From: an uncultured Muribaculaceae bacterium
Lineage (GTDB): Bacteria > Bacteroidota > Bacteroidia > Bacteroidales > Muribaculaceae
Reading direction: 5' to 3'
Length of the DNA stretch: 34,463 nucleotides
NCBI GenBank assembly: GCA_944321905.1
Contig: CALUNI010000012.1
Span: 1-34,463 of the forward strand
Below are positions 9,079 through 16,758 of this stretch, in pieces; the stretch's first letter is position 1; each line of letters starts with the position of its first letter. The notes beneath the pieces were generated by a model. The model was not told the origin of the DNA. It worked only from the letters and a program-made list of their open reading frames with translations, and did no database searches. A program made the translations under genes and the position numbers.

Positions 9079-10323
9079 TTATTCCAATTTATGAATGACC
9101 AACCCCGACCTCAGCTTAGGTTCAAACCACGTTGTCTTAGGCGGCATTATGTTGCCGCTGTCGGCAATGGCAAGCAGTTGGCGCATGGTCACAGGATACA
9201 ATGCGAGAGCCATGGCCATTTCTCCACTGTCAACGCGAGCCTTCAATTCTCCAAGTCCGCGTATGCCACCCACGAAGTCGATGCGCTTGTCGCGCCTTAA
9301 GTCGGTTATGCCCAATATCTCGTCAAGTATATATTTCGACGACACTGTCACGTCTAACCCACGGATAGGGTCGGCATCGTCATACGTGTCGGCATGGGCA
9401 GTCAAAGAATACCACCTGCCGCCAACATATAATGCGAAATTATGCAACCCGGCAGGACGGTATATTTCGCCATCGACAGGAACCACGTCGAAATGCTTGC
9501 GCAGCAATTCGATGAATTCGTCCACGGTATGACCGTTAAGGTCCCTAACCAAGCGGTTATAGTCTATTATCTTCAGATGCGACTCGGGGAAACACACGGC
9601 AAGGAAATAGTTATATTCCTCGTCCCCCTTATGGTTGGGATTGTTGCGAGCCATCTCGTCGCCCACAAGTGCAGCCGCAGCCGTCCTGTGGTGCCCATCT
9701 GCTATGTACAACGCCGGAAGCGACTTGAATGCCTCGGTTATGCGGGCTACCATCTCCTTGTCGCGTATAACCCATAATTCGTGCCTTATGCCATCCTCGC
9801 TGACAAAATCATATTCCGGCTCCTGCGCCGACACTTGGCTTATTATTTGCTCAAGTGCCTCGTTATCATGAAAAGCAAGAAACACAGGCTCTATGTTTGC
9901 CTTGGTGTTCCTGATATGTTTCATGCGGTCTTCCTCCTTGTCGTGGCGCGTCAATTCATGCTTCTTTATGCGTCCGTCCATGTAGTCGCCCACATAGGTG
10001 GCTACTACCAGGCCAAATTGCTTATGGTTGCCCATAGTCTGCGCATATAGGTAATAACACTCTTCCTTGTCCTCGACAAGCCACCCCTTTGCTTGGAACA
10101 TACGGAAGTTCTCTATGGCCTTTTCATAGACCTCGCGACTATGCTCGTCGGTTCCGGCAGGGAACTCTATTTCGGGACGCGTGATATGGTACAACGACAC
10201 CTCATTCCCGGCGGCCTCTTTACGGGCTTCTTCCGAGCTTAACACGTCATATGGCCGCGCTGCTACCTTCTCCACTATAGCTTTTGGCGGTCGCAATCCT
10301 TTAAACGGCTTTACTCTTATCAT
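9079..10323 (-). CDS. DUF1015 family protein
   Basis: The 414-residue product opens with VKPFKGLRPPK and AARPYDVLSSEEAR, the usual start of DUF1015 proteins. It contains the family's conserved YIADGHHRTAAA near residue 210. The family is cytosolic and widespread, but I do not know a proven reaction for it. In other Bacteroidales genomes, as I recall, members sit near serine biosynthesis genes; none is visible here. It lies 6 bases downstream of purA and 20 bases upstream of the surface-protein gene, so it is almost surely co-transcribed. No signal peptide or membrane segment is seen. Confidence 0.85.
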   Translation of the reverse strand: MIRVKPFKGLRPPKAIVEKVAARPYDVLSSEEARKEAAGNEVSLYHITRPEIEFPAGTDEHSREVYEKAIENFRMFQAKGWLVEDKEECYYLYAQTMGNHKQFGLVVATYVGDYMDGRIKKHELTRHDKEEDRMKHIRNTKANIEPVFLAFHDNEALEQIISQVSAQEPEYDFVSEDGIRHELWVIRDKEMVARITEAFKSLPALYIADGHHRTAAAALVGDEMARNNPNHKGDEEYNYFLAVCFPESHLKIIDYNRLVRDLNGHTVDEFIELLRKHFDVVPVDGEIYRPAGLHNFALYVGGRWYSLTAHADTYDDADPIRGLDVTVSSKYILDEILGITDLRRDKRIDFVGGIRGLGELKARVDSGEMAMALALYPVTMRQLLAIADSGNIMPPKTTWFEPKLRSGLVIHKLE

Positions 10324-10329
10324 AATTCA

Positions 10330-11601
10330 TCAGCGGTTACTCCTTAAGTCAATGGTCTGTTTCCTGTCGGGCCCGACCGATATTATGGTTATCGGCACGT
10401 TGAGTTCCTGCTCAAGATAGGCAACGTAATCCTTGAACTGCTTGGGGAATTGCTCGGGCGATGTGATACTTGTCATATCCACATTCCACCCTTCCATTTC
10501 CTTATATACCGGCTCTATGCCATGCTCGATGTCGTATGGGAAATCACGAGTTTCCTCGCCGTTTACGCGATAAGCGTTGCACACCTTTACCGTTTCAAAG
10601 CCATCGAGCACGTCGCTCTTCATCATGATAAGCTGTGTAACCCCGTTAAGCATTATGGTATAACGCAATGCCACAAGGTCGATCCACCCGCACCGGCGCT
10701 CGCGTCCGGTAACCGCTCCATACTCATGTCCTATGTCGCGTATCCTTGCTCCCGTCTCGTCATGCAACTCAGTCGGGAACGGGCCGCTGCCCACGCGGGT
10801 GCAATAAGCCTTAAATATGCCATACACCTCTCCTATCTTGCCCGGAGCCACGCCCAGTCCCGCACATGCGCCGGCGCAGACTGTATTGGAAGAAGTCACA
10901 AAGGGATAAGACCCAAAGTCCACATCGAGCATGCTGCCTTGCGCACCCTCGCAAAGAATCTTCTTACCCTCGGAGATGTAACGGTTGATGACAAACTCGC
11001 TGTCGATTATGTCATATTGCTTCAAGTATTCTATCGCCCCCATCCACTTTGCCTCGGCCTCGGCAATGTCGGGATTTTCGCCAAGAGCCTTTAGCAAATT
11101 GATATGGCGATTTTTGGCTGTTGCATATTTGTTGTCGAAATCACAGAATATGTCGCCTATCCGCAATCCGTTACGGCTGATTTTGTCGGTATATGTAGGG
11201 CCTATTCCCTTGCCCGTGGTGCCAATCTTCGCGTCACCCTTGAGTTTCTCGTATGCAGCGTCAAGCAGACGGTGCGTAGGCATGATCAAGTGCGCCTTCT
11301 TGGATATTTTAAGCACATGCTTTATATCCACGCCGCTGCGCATGAGCGATTCGGCCTCGTCCATGAACAAAACAGGGTCGAGCACGACTCCGTTGCCTAT
11401 TATATTAACCTGTCCATGCTGGAATATCCCCGAAGGAATGGAACGCAAGACATATTTCTGTCCTTCAAATTCAAGCGTATGCCCGGCATTGGGGCCGCCC
11501 TGAAAACGAGCCACTACGTCATAGTGAGGAGTAAGCACGTCCACAACCTTGCCTTTTCCCTCGTCGCCCCATTGAAGGCCTAATAAAACATCCACTTTCA
11601 T
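10330..11601 (-). CDS. purA: Adenylosuccinate synthetase
   Basis: PurA condenses IMP and aspartate with GTP hydrolysis to adenylosuccinate, the first committed step to AMP. The 423-residue length is standard. The P-loop-like GDEGKGK is at residues 12-18, the NAGHT motif around 38-42, and the signature GIGPTYTDK near 137-145. The late GVTQLIMMKSDVLDGF segment matches the base-binding region. It begins 17 bases after the Fur-family gene, so the regulator's promoter probably also drives purA. Identity is secure. Confidence 0.97.
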   Translation of the reverse strand: MKVDVLLGLQWGDEGKGKVVDVLTPHYDVVARFQGGPNAGHTLEFEGQKYVLRSIPSGIFQHGQVNIIGNGVVLDPVLFMDEAESLMRSGVDIKHVLKISKKAHLIMPTHRLLDAAYEKLKGDAKIGTTGKGIGPTYTDKISRNGLRIGDIFCDFDNKYATAKNRHINLLKALGENPDIAEAEAKWMGAIEYLKQYDIIDSEFVINRYISEGKKILCEGAQGSMLDVDFGSYPFVTSSNTVCAGACAGLGVAPGKIGEVYGIFKAYCTRVGSGPFPTELHDETGARIRDIGHEYGAVTGRERRCGWIDLVALRYTIMLNGVTQLIMMKSDVLDGFETVKVCNAYRVNGEETRDFPYDIEHGIEPVYKEMEGWNVDMTSITSPEQFPKQFKDYVAYLEQELNVPITIISVGPDRKQTIDLRSNR

Positions 11602-11618
11602 AGTTCTGTTGCTTGGTG

Positions 11619-12140
11619 TTATTTCTTTTTGTTAATATTCGATTCTCGCTTCATCTTCCTCGCGCACGCACTGCACATGCCGTAAATGTACAACACATAA
11701 TAAGACGCGGTAAACGAAGAATATTTTTTTGAATTAAGATATTTCAACAGCTCCGCATCCTTTATCTCCTTTATTTTCCCACAACAGGTACAAATCAAGT
11801 GATGATGATTTGGAGCGTCGGTTACACATTCATACTGCGATTGGCTGCTTTCAAACTGGTGCTTTCTCAATATGCCGCAATCGGTGAGCAAATCGAGCGT
11901 GTTGTATATAGTAGCGCGACTCACATGGTAAGAATCCTCCTCCATGCGTTGGAACAACGTATTGGCATTAAAATGCTCGCTGAACGACATTGCCATGTCG
12001 AGTATGGCGAAGCGTTCGGGAGTCTTTCGGAGCTTACGGTTCTCCATATACATGGAAAACTTATTCTTGGCATTGAGTTTCAACTTGTCGTCAACCATAT
12101 CATAACAAACAGGCTTATACCCTGCCGCTACACCGGCCAT
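11619..12140 (-). CDS. Fur-family transcriptional regulator
   Basis: This is a DNA-binding metalloregulator of the Fur superfamily (Fur, Zur, PerR types). The winged helix is seen in RKTPERFAILDMAM and SRATIYNTLDLLTDCGIL at about residues 38-90. The metal and dimerisation half carries HHH at 112-114 and two CxxC pairs, Cys117/Cys120 and Cys156/Cys159, which normally hold a structural zinc. The sensed metal or stress cannot be assigned. The listed start gives 173 residues; a second ATG at 12098 would give 159 residues and start closer to the usual N-terminus. The start codon at 12140 lies inside a perfect palindrome just downstream of the -7 box, which suggests autoregulation. The tail is very basic (KRESNINKKK). 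Confidence 0.88.
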   Translation of the reverse strand: MAGVAAGYKPVCYDMVDDKLKLNAKNKFSMYMENRKLRKTPERFAILDMAMSFSEHFNANTLFQRMEEDSYHVSRATIYNTLDLLTDCGILRKHQFESSQSQYECVTDAPNHHHLICTCCGKIKEIKDAELLKYLNSKKYSSFTASYYVLYIYGMCSACARKMKRESNINKKK

Positions 12141-12158
12141 TTGGGTTTAGCCCAAATG
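12138..12158. promoter_or_regulatory. Perfect palindrome, candidate operator of the Fur-family gene
   Basis: CATTTGGG (12138-12145), spacer tttag, then CCCAAATG (12151-12158) form a perfect 8-5-8 inverted repeat. It directly abuts the -7 box at 12159 and covers the predicted transcription start and the first ATG. This placement fits a repressor site. A start inside the palindrome would leave an incomplete hairpin in the RNA, so DNA-level action is favoured. It does not resemble a classical Fur or PerR box. Confidence 0.55.
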
Positions 12159-12189
12159 CAAAGATAATGCAAGTTAAGCGCAGCGCAAA
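12159..12189 (-). promoter_or_regulatory. Promoter of the Fur-family/purA run
   Basis: On the minus strand TTTG (12189-12186), then exactly 19 bases, then TATCTTTG (12166-12159) match the Bacteroidetes -33/-7 consensus. Transcription should start near 12150-12155, giving a leader of only 10-15 bases to the first ATG. Confidence 0.75.
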
Positions 12190-12297
12190 ACAAATTACCA
12201 TGTTTTTTATCACCCGCCGAAGCTGCCGCACCCAACAATCAAGCATCCCCGCGCAACCCAATATGACATAGCGGCATTTGCCACCGAAACACCTTAT

Positions 12298-12328
12298 TTT
12301 GCAGCTATTGAGTTTTTGTGTAATTTTG
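12298..12328 (+). promoter_or_regulatory. Promoter of lepA
   Basis: TTTG (12298-12301), 19 bases, then TAATTTTG (12321-12328) match the Bacteroidetes consensus exactly. The lepA ATG follows 22 bases after the -7 box. The promoter is divergent from the Fur-family promoter, with about 110 bases between them. Confidence 0.78.
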
Positions 12329-12350
12329 CATCACGAATTTAGAATGATAG

Positions 12351-14138
12351 ATGAACCACATTAGAAATTTCTGCATAATAGCGCATATCGACCACGGCAA
12401 AAGCACACTGGCCGACCGCCTGCTTGAACGGACAAAGACCGTAGTGGGAAAGGACTTGCAAGACCAGGTGCTTGACGACATGGACCTTGAACGCGAGCGA
12501 GGCATCACCATAAAGAGCCATGCCATACAGATGGACTATGTGCATGACAACGAGCCTTACGTATTAAACCTTATCGACACTCCGGGACACGTTGACTTTT
12601 CTTACGAAGTGTCGCGTTCAATTGCGGCTTGCGAGGGAGCCTTGCTCATTGTCGATGCGTCACAGGGCATTCAGGCACAAACAATCTCAAACTTGTATAT
12701 GGCCATCGACAACGGGCTTGAAATCATCCCGGTCATCAACAAAGTTGACCTCGACAGTGCAAAGCCCGATGAGGTAGAAGACCAGATTATCGACCTGCTT
12801 GGCTGCAAACGCGAAGAAATCATCCGAGCCAGCGGCAAGACGGGCATAGGTGTTGACGAGATACTCGAAGCCATCGTAACGCGCATCCCTGCCCCCAAGG
12901 GCGATCCCGACGCGCCATTGCAGGCTTTGATATTTGACTCGGTATTCAACCCGTTCAGAGGCATCATCGCCTATTTTAAAATCGTAAACGGCACCTTGCG
13001 CAAGGACGATTTTGTGAAATTCGTCAGCACCGACAAGGAATATCATGCCGACGAGGTGGGCGTGCTCAAGCTCACCATGTCGCCACGAGAAGAACTGTCG
13101 GCAGGCAACGTCGGATACATCATATCGGGTATCAAGACTTCGCGAGAAGTTCGCGTGGGCGACACAATCACGCATGTCGAGAGTCCATGCTCCAAGGCAA
13201 TAGCAGGCTTCCAAGAAGTGAAGCCTATGGTGTTTGCCGGTGTGTATCCCATCGTCAACGAGGATTTTGAGAACTTGCGTTCCTCTCTCGAAAAACTGCA
13301 ATTGAACGACGCGTCGCTCACGTTCCAGCCCGAGTCGTCGATTGCCCTGGGATTCGGGTTCCGTTGCGGATTCCTTGGCCTGCTCCACATGGAGATAGTA
13401 CAAGAACGGCTTAGCCGCGAATACAATATGGAGGTAATTACCACCGTGCCAAACGTTTCATACAAAGTGTTTGACAAAAAAGGCGGCTGCACCGAAGTAC
13501 ACAATCCGGCAGGAATGCCCGACCCGACTTATATCGACCATATCGAAGAGCCATACATACGGGCATCCATAATCACCGTCACCGATTACATAGGCCCGAT
13601 AATGACATTATGCCTGGGGAAGCGTGGCGAACTCGTAAAGCAGGAATATATTTCGGGCAACCGCATAGAACTGATATTCGACCTGCCCCTTGGCGAAATA
13701 GTCATCGACTTTTACGACAAGCTGAAAAGCATATCCAAGGGATACGCCTCATTCGACTACCACATACACGACTTCCGCGAATCGAAGTTGGTGAAACTCG
13801 ACATTCTGCTCAACGGCGAGCCGGTAGATGCACTTAGCACATTGACGCACTTCGACAACGCTGCCACATTCGGCCGCCGCATGTGCGAAAAGCTGAAAGA
13901 ACTCATCCCTCGCCAACAATTCGACATAGCCGTACAAGCGGCCATCGGAGCAAAGATCATTGCCCGCGAAACCATAAAGGCCGTCAGGAAAGACGTGACC
14001 GCCAAGTGCTATGGTGGCGACGTGAGCCGCAAACGCAAACTGCTTGAAAAACAGAAGGCCGGGAAAAAGCGTATGAAGCAAATCGGCTCGGTAGAGGTAC
14101 CGCAAAAAGCATTCCTCGCTGTGCTGAAACTCGATTGA
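12351..14138 (+). CDS. lepA: Elongation factor 4 (LepA GTPase)
   Basis: LepA is a ribosome-associated GTPase related to EF-G, linked to back-translocation or 30S assembly. The 595-residue product has the full GTPase set: AHIDHGKST at 11-19, RGITIK at 50-55, DTPGH at 76-80 and NKVD at 130-133. Family-specific C-terminal features are present: [14 protein letters not shown] in the middle and the basic end region ([19 protein letters not shown]). Length matches the family. The start is supported by the promoter and the typical [19 protein letters not shown] opening. No strong terminator follows directly. Confidence 0.97.
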   Translation: MNHIRNFCIIAHIDHGKSTLADRLLERTKTVVGKDLQDQVLDDMDLERERGITIKSHAIQMDYVHDNEPYVLNLIDTPGHVDFSYEVSRSIAACEGALLIVDASQGIQAQTISNLYMAIDNGLEIIPVINKVDLDSAKPDEVEDQIIDLLGCKREEIIRASGKTGIGVDEILEAIVTRIPAPKGDPDAPLQALIFDSVFNPFRGIIAYFKIVNGTLRKDDFVKFVSTDKEYHADEVGVLKLTMSPREELSAGNVGYIISGIKTSREVRVGDTITHVESPCSKAIAGFQEVKPMVFAGVYPIVNEDFENLRSSLEKLQLNDASLTFQPESSIALGFGFRCGFLGLLHMEIVQERLSREYNMEVITTVPNVSYKVFDKKGGCTEVHNPAGMPDPTYIDHIEEPYIRASIITVTDYIGPIMTLCLGKRGELVKQEYISGNRIELIFDLPLGEIVIDFYDKLKSISKGYASFDYHIHDFRESKLVKLDILLNGEPVDALSTLTHFDNAATFGRRMCEKLKELIPRQQFDIAVQAAIGAKIIARETIKAVRKDVTAKCYGGDVSRKRKLLEKQKAGKKRMKQIGSVEVPQKAFLAVLKLD

Positions 14139-14176
14139 GACTGCGACACGCAAATTACTATTAAAAAATTACATGG

Positions 14177-14210
14177 TTTGACGTAATAAATGCAAGAAGG
14201 CATACGTTTT
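14177..14210 (+). promoter_or_regulatory. Possible promoter of the 53-residue protein gene
   Basis: TTTG (14177-14180) and TACGTTTT (14203-14210, 7 of 8 matches) are separated by 22 bases, longer than the 19 seen elsewhere in the window. A start near 14217 would favour the ATG at 14239 over the one at 14215. Confidence 0.35.
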
Positions 14211-14238
14211 ATTTATGTTAACTAAAAAATGTGTGCCT

Positions 14239-14400
14239 ATGGGTAAAAGTTATACTCTATTAAAATCAAGCCATAAGAACCACGTGGAGAACAATGTTGA
14301 CGTAAAGACTTCCACGATTAATTTTTTGAAGCAATTTGCTCGCGCTTATTCTTATGACAAACGGCTGAGTTGCGGACTGGGTAGCTTCGTCGCAAACTAA
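14239..14400 (+). CDS. Small uncharacterised protein, 53 residues
   Basis: I do not recognise a named family. The frame is open from an ATG at 14215 (61 residues), but the ATG at 14239 gives a more natural start, MGKSYTLLKSS. The protein is soluble and basic. It has a hydrophilic N-terminal half (HKNHVENNVDVK), a likely helix (TINFLKQFARAYSYD) and the compact end GLGSFVAN. There is no signal peptide or membrane segment. It is bracketed by a possible promoter and a clear terminator, which supports an independent gene. The intergenic location and amphipathic helix argue against chance. A role in translation or stress is possible but unsupported. Confidence 0.6.
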   Translation: MGKSYTLLKSSHKNHVENNVDVKTSTINFLKQFARAYSYDKRLSCGLGSFVAN

Positions 14401-14436
14401 AAAGGACAGTAAGAAATTTCAAAAACACAACGTTTG

Positions 14437-14480
14437 GCATGTCATGCTTTCATAAACCATGTGGCATGACATGCTTTTTA
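14437..14480 (+). terminator. Rho-independent terminator after the small protein gene
   Basis: GCATGTCATGC (14437-14447) pairs perfectly with GCATGACATGC (14464-14474) across a 16-base loop, followed by TTTTTATTTCGTTTTTT. It lies 36 bases after the small-gene stop. Confidence 0.85.
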
Positions 14481-14526
14481 TTTCGTTTTTTATAACGCCC
14501 CTCGCATTTTATTGTCGTTTTTTTGC

Positions 14527-14534
14527 TAAGTTTG
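14527..14534 (+). promoter_or_regulatory. -7 box likely serving nnrD/nnrE
   Basis: TAAGTTTG matches TAnnTTTG. No TTTG is found 19 bases upstream, so the -33 element is weak. It would give a leader of about 95 bases. AAGGA lies 8 bases before the ATG, an unusually good ribosome-binding match for this window. Confidence 0.45.
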
Positions 14535-14635
14535 TAAAAACATTATATCGACGAACTTGATTCCATGCCGACATGCCGCCATGAGGAGCAAGTTCTCGTT
14601 TCAGAAACAAACGATGAAATTCATAAGGAACGGTC

Positions 14636-16153
14636 ATGAAGATATTTACCACGAGTGAAATACGCAGGATTGAAGAACAGACACTTCGCACAGAAGGAAT
14701 AAACGAGATCGACCTGATGGAAAGAGCCGCTTCGGCTGCCGCTTTTGAAATAATGTCGAGATGGCGACCAAGCAAGCGATTTGTGATATTCGCAGGTCCG
14801 GGCAACAACGGAGGCGACGCACTGGCCGTGGCCAGGCTGCTAAAGGAGCAAGGCTACAACCGCATCGAGGTTTTCCTTTTCAATATTCCATCAACCAAGT
14901 TGTCGAAAGGATGCGCACGCAACCGCGACAAGCTCATGGAACTGGAAGGCATAGACTTTACCGAAGTGGTAAATGAATTTGAGCCACCAGCCTTGAACCA
15001 CGAAGACGTGGTAATAGACGGCTTGTTTGGCGCAGGACTGCGAGAACCGCTCAAAGGCGGGTTCACATCGCTCGTGCAGTACATCAACGAGTCGCAGGCC
15101 TACATCGTTGCAATCGACATACCATCGGGACTGTTTGGAGAATGGAACACAGGCACCGACCGCCGCAACATTATCCGGGCCAACCTCACTCTCGCATTCC
15201 AGTTCAAGCGTCTTTCGTTCTTCTTTGCCGAAAATGCCGCAAACATTGGCGAATGCAAGGTACTTGACATCGACTTGAACCGCGATGCCATAAACAAGGC
15301 CGCAACAAACTATTACCTTGTCGAAGATTACGAGGTGAAGAACTTGCTACGCCGCCGGCCCGACCATTGCAGCAAATACGACTTTGGCAGCCTGCTGCTC
15401 GTGGCAGGGCGGTATGGCATGTTGGGAGCTGCCGTGCTGTCGGCTCGTGCAGCCATGCGCGCAGGAGCGGGTCTTGTGACTGTTCACTGCCCAAGGTGCG
15501 GTTTCGACATACTACAGTCGAGCGTACCCGAAGCCCTGTTTAGTGCCGACAAGAACGATATCATTACCACCGACATCGCAATGACGCACCGCTACAACAC
15601 CGTGGCACTTGGCCCAGGAATGGGCACCAACGACATGACGATAGACGCAATCGACCGTTTTCTCAAAAACCGCAACCTGCCCTGCGTGATAGATGCCGAT
15701 GCGCTCAATTGCATAGCATCGCGCCCGATGCTGTTTGAAAGCATACCACAGAAATCGATACTTACGCCTCACGCCGCCGAATTTGAACGTATATTCGGGA
15801 AATTCGACACCGAAGAGGAACGCTTGAAAAAAGCTATCGAGATAGCCAAGTCTCACAAGCTGATTATAGTGCTCAAGGCTCACCACACAATGGTGGTTGA
15901 CACTACCGGCAAGGTATATATCAACACTACCGGCAATGCCGGCATGGCGACAGCCGGCAGCGGAGACGTTCTCACGGGGATAATCTCAAGCCTTCTGGCA
16001 CAGGGCTACAGCCCTCAATTCAGTGCCATAATGGGTGTCTATATTCACGGCGAGGCCGGCAATCTCGCCGAAAAAGTTCATGGCAGCTATGGAATGATAG
16101 CCAGCGACATCGTTGACAACATAGGTCGCGCCATAAAAGAAATAATGATGTAG
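14636..16153 (+). CDS. nnrDE: Bifunctional NAD(P)HX epimerase / ADP-dependent dehydratase
   Basis: It repairs hydrated NADH and NADPH (NAD(P)HX), which form by heat or by glyceraldehyde-3-phosphate dehydrogenase. The N-terminal YjeF-type epimerase domain (about 1-215) has AGPGNNGGDALAVARLL at about 53-69 and VIDGLFGAGLREPL. The C-terminal ribokinase-like dehydratase (about 230-505) has LLLVAGRYGMLGAAVLSARA, LTPHAAEFERIFG and the ATP/ADP-site region GNAGMATAGSGDVLTGI. At 505 residues the fusion has normal length, similar to E. coli YjeF/Nnr. The TAG stop lies within a perfect 17-bp hairpin. Confidence 0.93.
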   Translation: MKIFTTSEIRRIEEQTLRTEGINEIDLMERAASAAAFEIMSRWRPSKRFVIFAGPGNNGGDALAVARLLKEQGYNRIEVFLFNIPSTKLSKGCARNRDKLMELEGIDFTEVVNEFEPPALNHEDVVIDGLFGAGLREPLKGGFTSLVQYINESQAYIVAIDIPSGLFGEWNTGTDRRNIIRANLTLAFQFKRLSFFFAENAANIGECKVLDIDLNRDAINKAATNYYLVEDYEVKNLLRRRPDHCSKYDFGSLLLVAGRYGMLGAAVLSARAAMRAGAGLVTVHCPRCGFDILQSSVPEALFSADKNDIITTDIAMTHRYNTVALGPGMGTNDMTIDAIDRFLKNRNLPCVIDADALNCIASRPMLFESIPQKSILTPHAAEFERIFGKFDTEEERLKKAIEIAKSHKLIIVLKAHHTMVVDTTGKVYINTTGNAGMATAGSGDVLTGIISSLLAQGYSPQFSAIMGVYIHGEAGNLAEKVHGSYGMIASDIVDNIGRAIKEIMM

Positions 16154-16185
16154 GCATCTGCCGCACGCGCGGCAGATGCCTACAT
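16148..16185. terminator. Perfect 17-bp stem-loop between convergent nnrD/nnrE and ruvX
   Basis: Positions 16148-16164 and 16169-16185 are perfect inverted copies with a 4-base loop (acgc). The 5' arm contains the nnrD/nnrE stop codon and the ruvX stop lies 12 bases beyond the other arm. No strong T-run follows on the plus strand; the minus-strand exit (cattattatttctttta) is T-rich. A bidirectional terminator or mRNA-end stabiliser is likely. Confidence 0.75.
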
Positions 16186-16196
16186 ATATGGCTGCT

Positions 16197-16622
16197 TCAC
16201 TTATTCATGTATTGCCTGCTTTGCAGGTAGTCGTTAAGAATTATAGTAGCGGCTATGGTATCGACGATAGCCTTGTCGCGTCGGTCCATTTTCTTCATGC
16301 CCCCGTCAATCATGGAACGGTGAGCTATGGACGAAGTAAAGCGTTCGTCAAACATCTCGACGGGGATATCGGGCAGCTCCTTTTGCAACCGCTTGAGAAA
16401 CGGGGTAAGGTACTTGACGCTCTCGCTCGGCTGCCCGTTCAACTGCTTGGGCTGCCCTACCACAATCAGCTCCACCGGCTCCGATGCAACATACTTTTTC
16501 AAGAAATCAATCACTTGAGCCGTCGAAACCGTGGCCAACCCGTTTGCCACGATTTTAAGCGTATCGGTAACAGCTATGCCCGTGCGCTTCCGTCCGAAGT
16601 CTATAGATAATATTCTTCCCAT
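16197..16622 (-). CDS. ruvX: Holliday junction resolvase-like RuvX (YqgF), pre-16S rRNA nuclease
   Basis: YqgF/RuvX is a small RNase H-fold nuclease implicated in maturing the 5' end of 16S rRNA. From the ATG at 16622 the product is 141 residues. It begins MGRILSIDFGRKRTGIAVTD, the exact family opening with the first catalytic Asp in SIDFGRKRTG. VVGQPKQLNGQPSE and MFDERFTSS give the other conserved blocks. The acidic end DKAIVDTIAATIIL carries the last catalytic Asp. A longer frame reaches 16688 but adds 22 non-family residues, so it is rejected. The promoter is only four bases from the ATG. Confidence 0.94.
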   Translation of the reverse strand: MGRILSIDFGRKRTGIAVTDTLKIVANGLATVSTAQVIDFLKKYVASEPVELIVVGQPKQLNGQPSESVKYLTPFLKRLQKELPDIPVEMFDERFTSSIAHRSMIDGGMKKMDRRDKAIVDTIAATIILNDYLQSRQYMNK

Positions 16623-16626
16623 ACTG

Positions 16627-16657
16627 CAAATATAGTGCAACGGCAGTGCAGAGCAAA
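16627..16657 (-). promoter_or_regulatory. Promoter of ruvX, nearly leaderless
   Basis: On the minus strand TTTG (16657-16654), exactly 19 bases, then TATATTTG (16634-16627) match the consensus perfectly. Only four bases (cagt) separate the -7 box from the ATG at 16622, so transcription must begin at or within a few bases of the start codon. Confidence 0.72.
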
Positions 16658-16688
16658 GCAAACCCACCGTTTTGTTTGCCGACGGCAC

Positions 16689-16738
16689 AAAAAAAACCGA
16701 TTCGGTGGCGGCATGATTATCGCCACCGAATCGGTTTT
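16689..16738 (-). terminator. Strong rho-independent terminator of the MFS gene
   Basis: Arms at 16693-16710 and 16721-16738 pair perfectly over 18 bp (core CCGATTCGGTGGCG) around a 10-base loop. On the minus strand it is followed by a run of eight T residues (16696-16689). It lies 20 bases after the MFS stop and just upstream of the ruvX promoter. Confidence 0.93.
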
Positions 16739-16758
16739 ATACGATATGCCATATCGTG

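Noticed and set aside
12687..13403. 238-residue minus-strand frame
   Set aside because: It is antisense to lepA, whose GTPase motifs leave no doubt.
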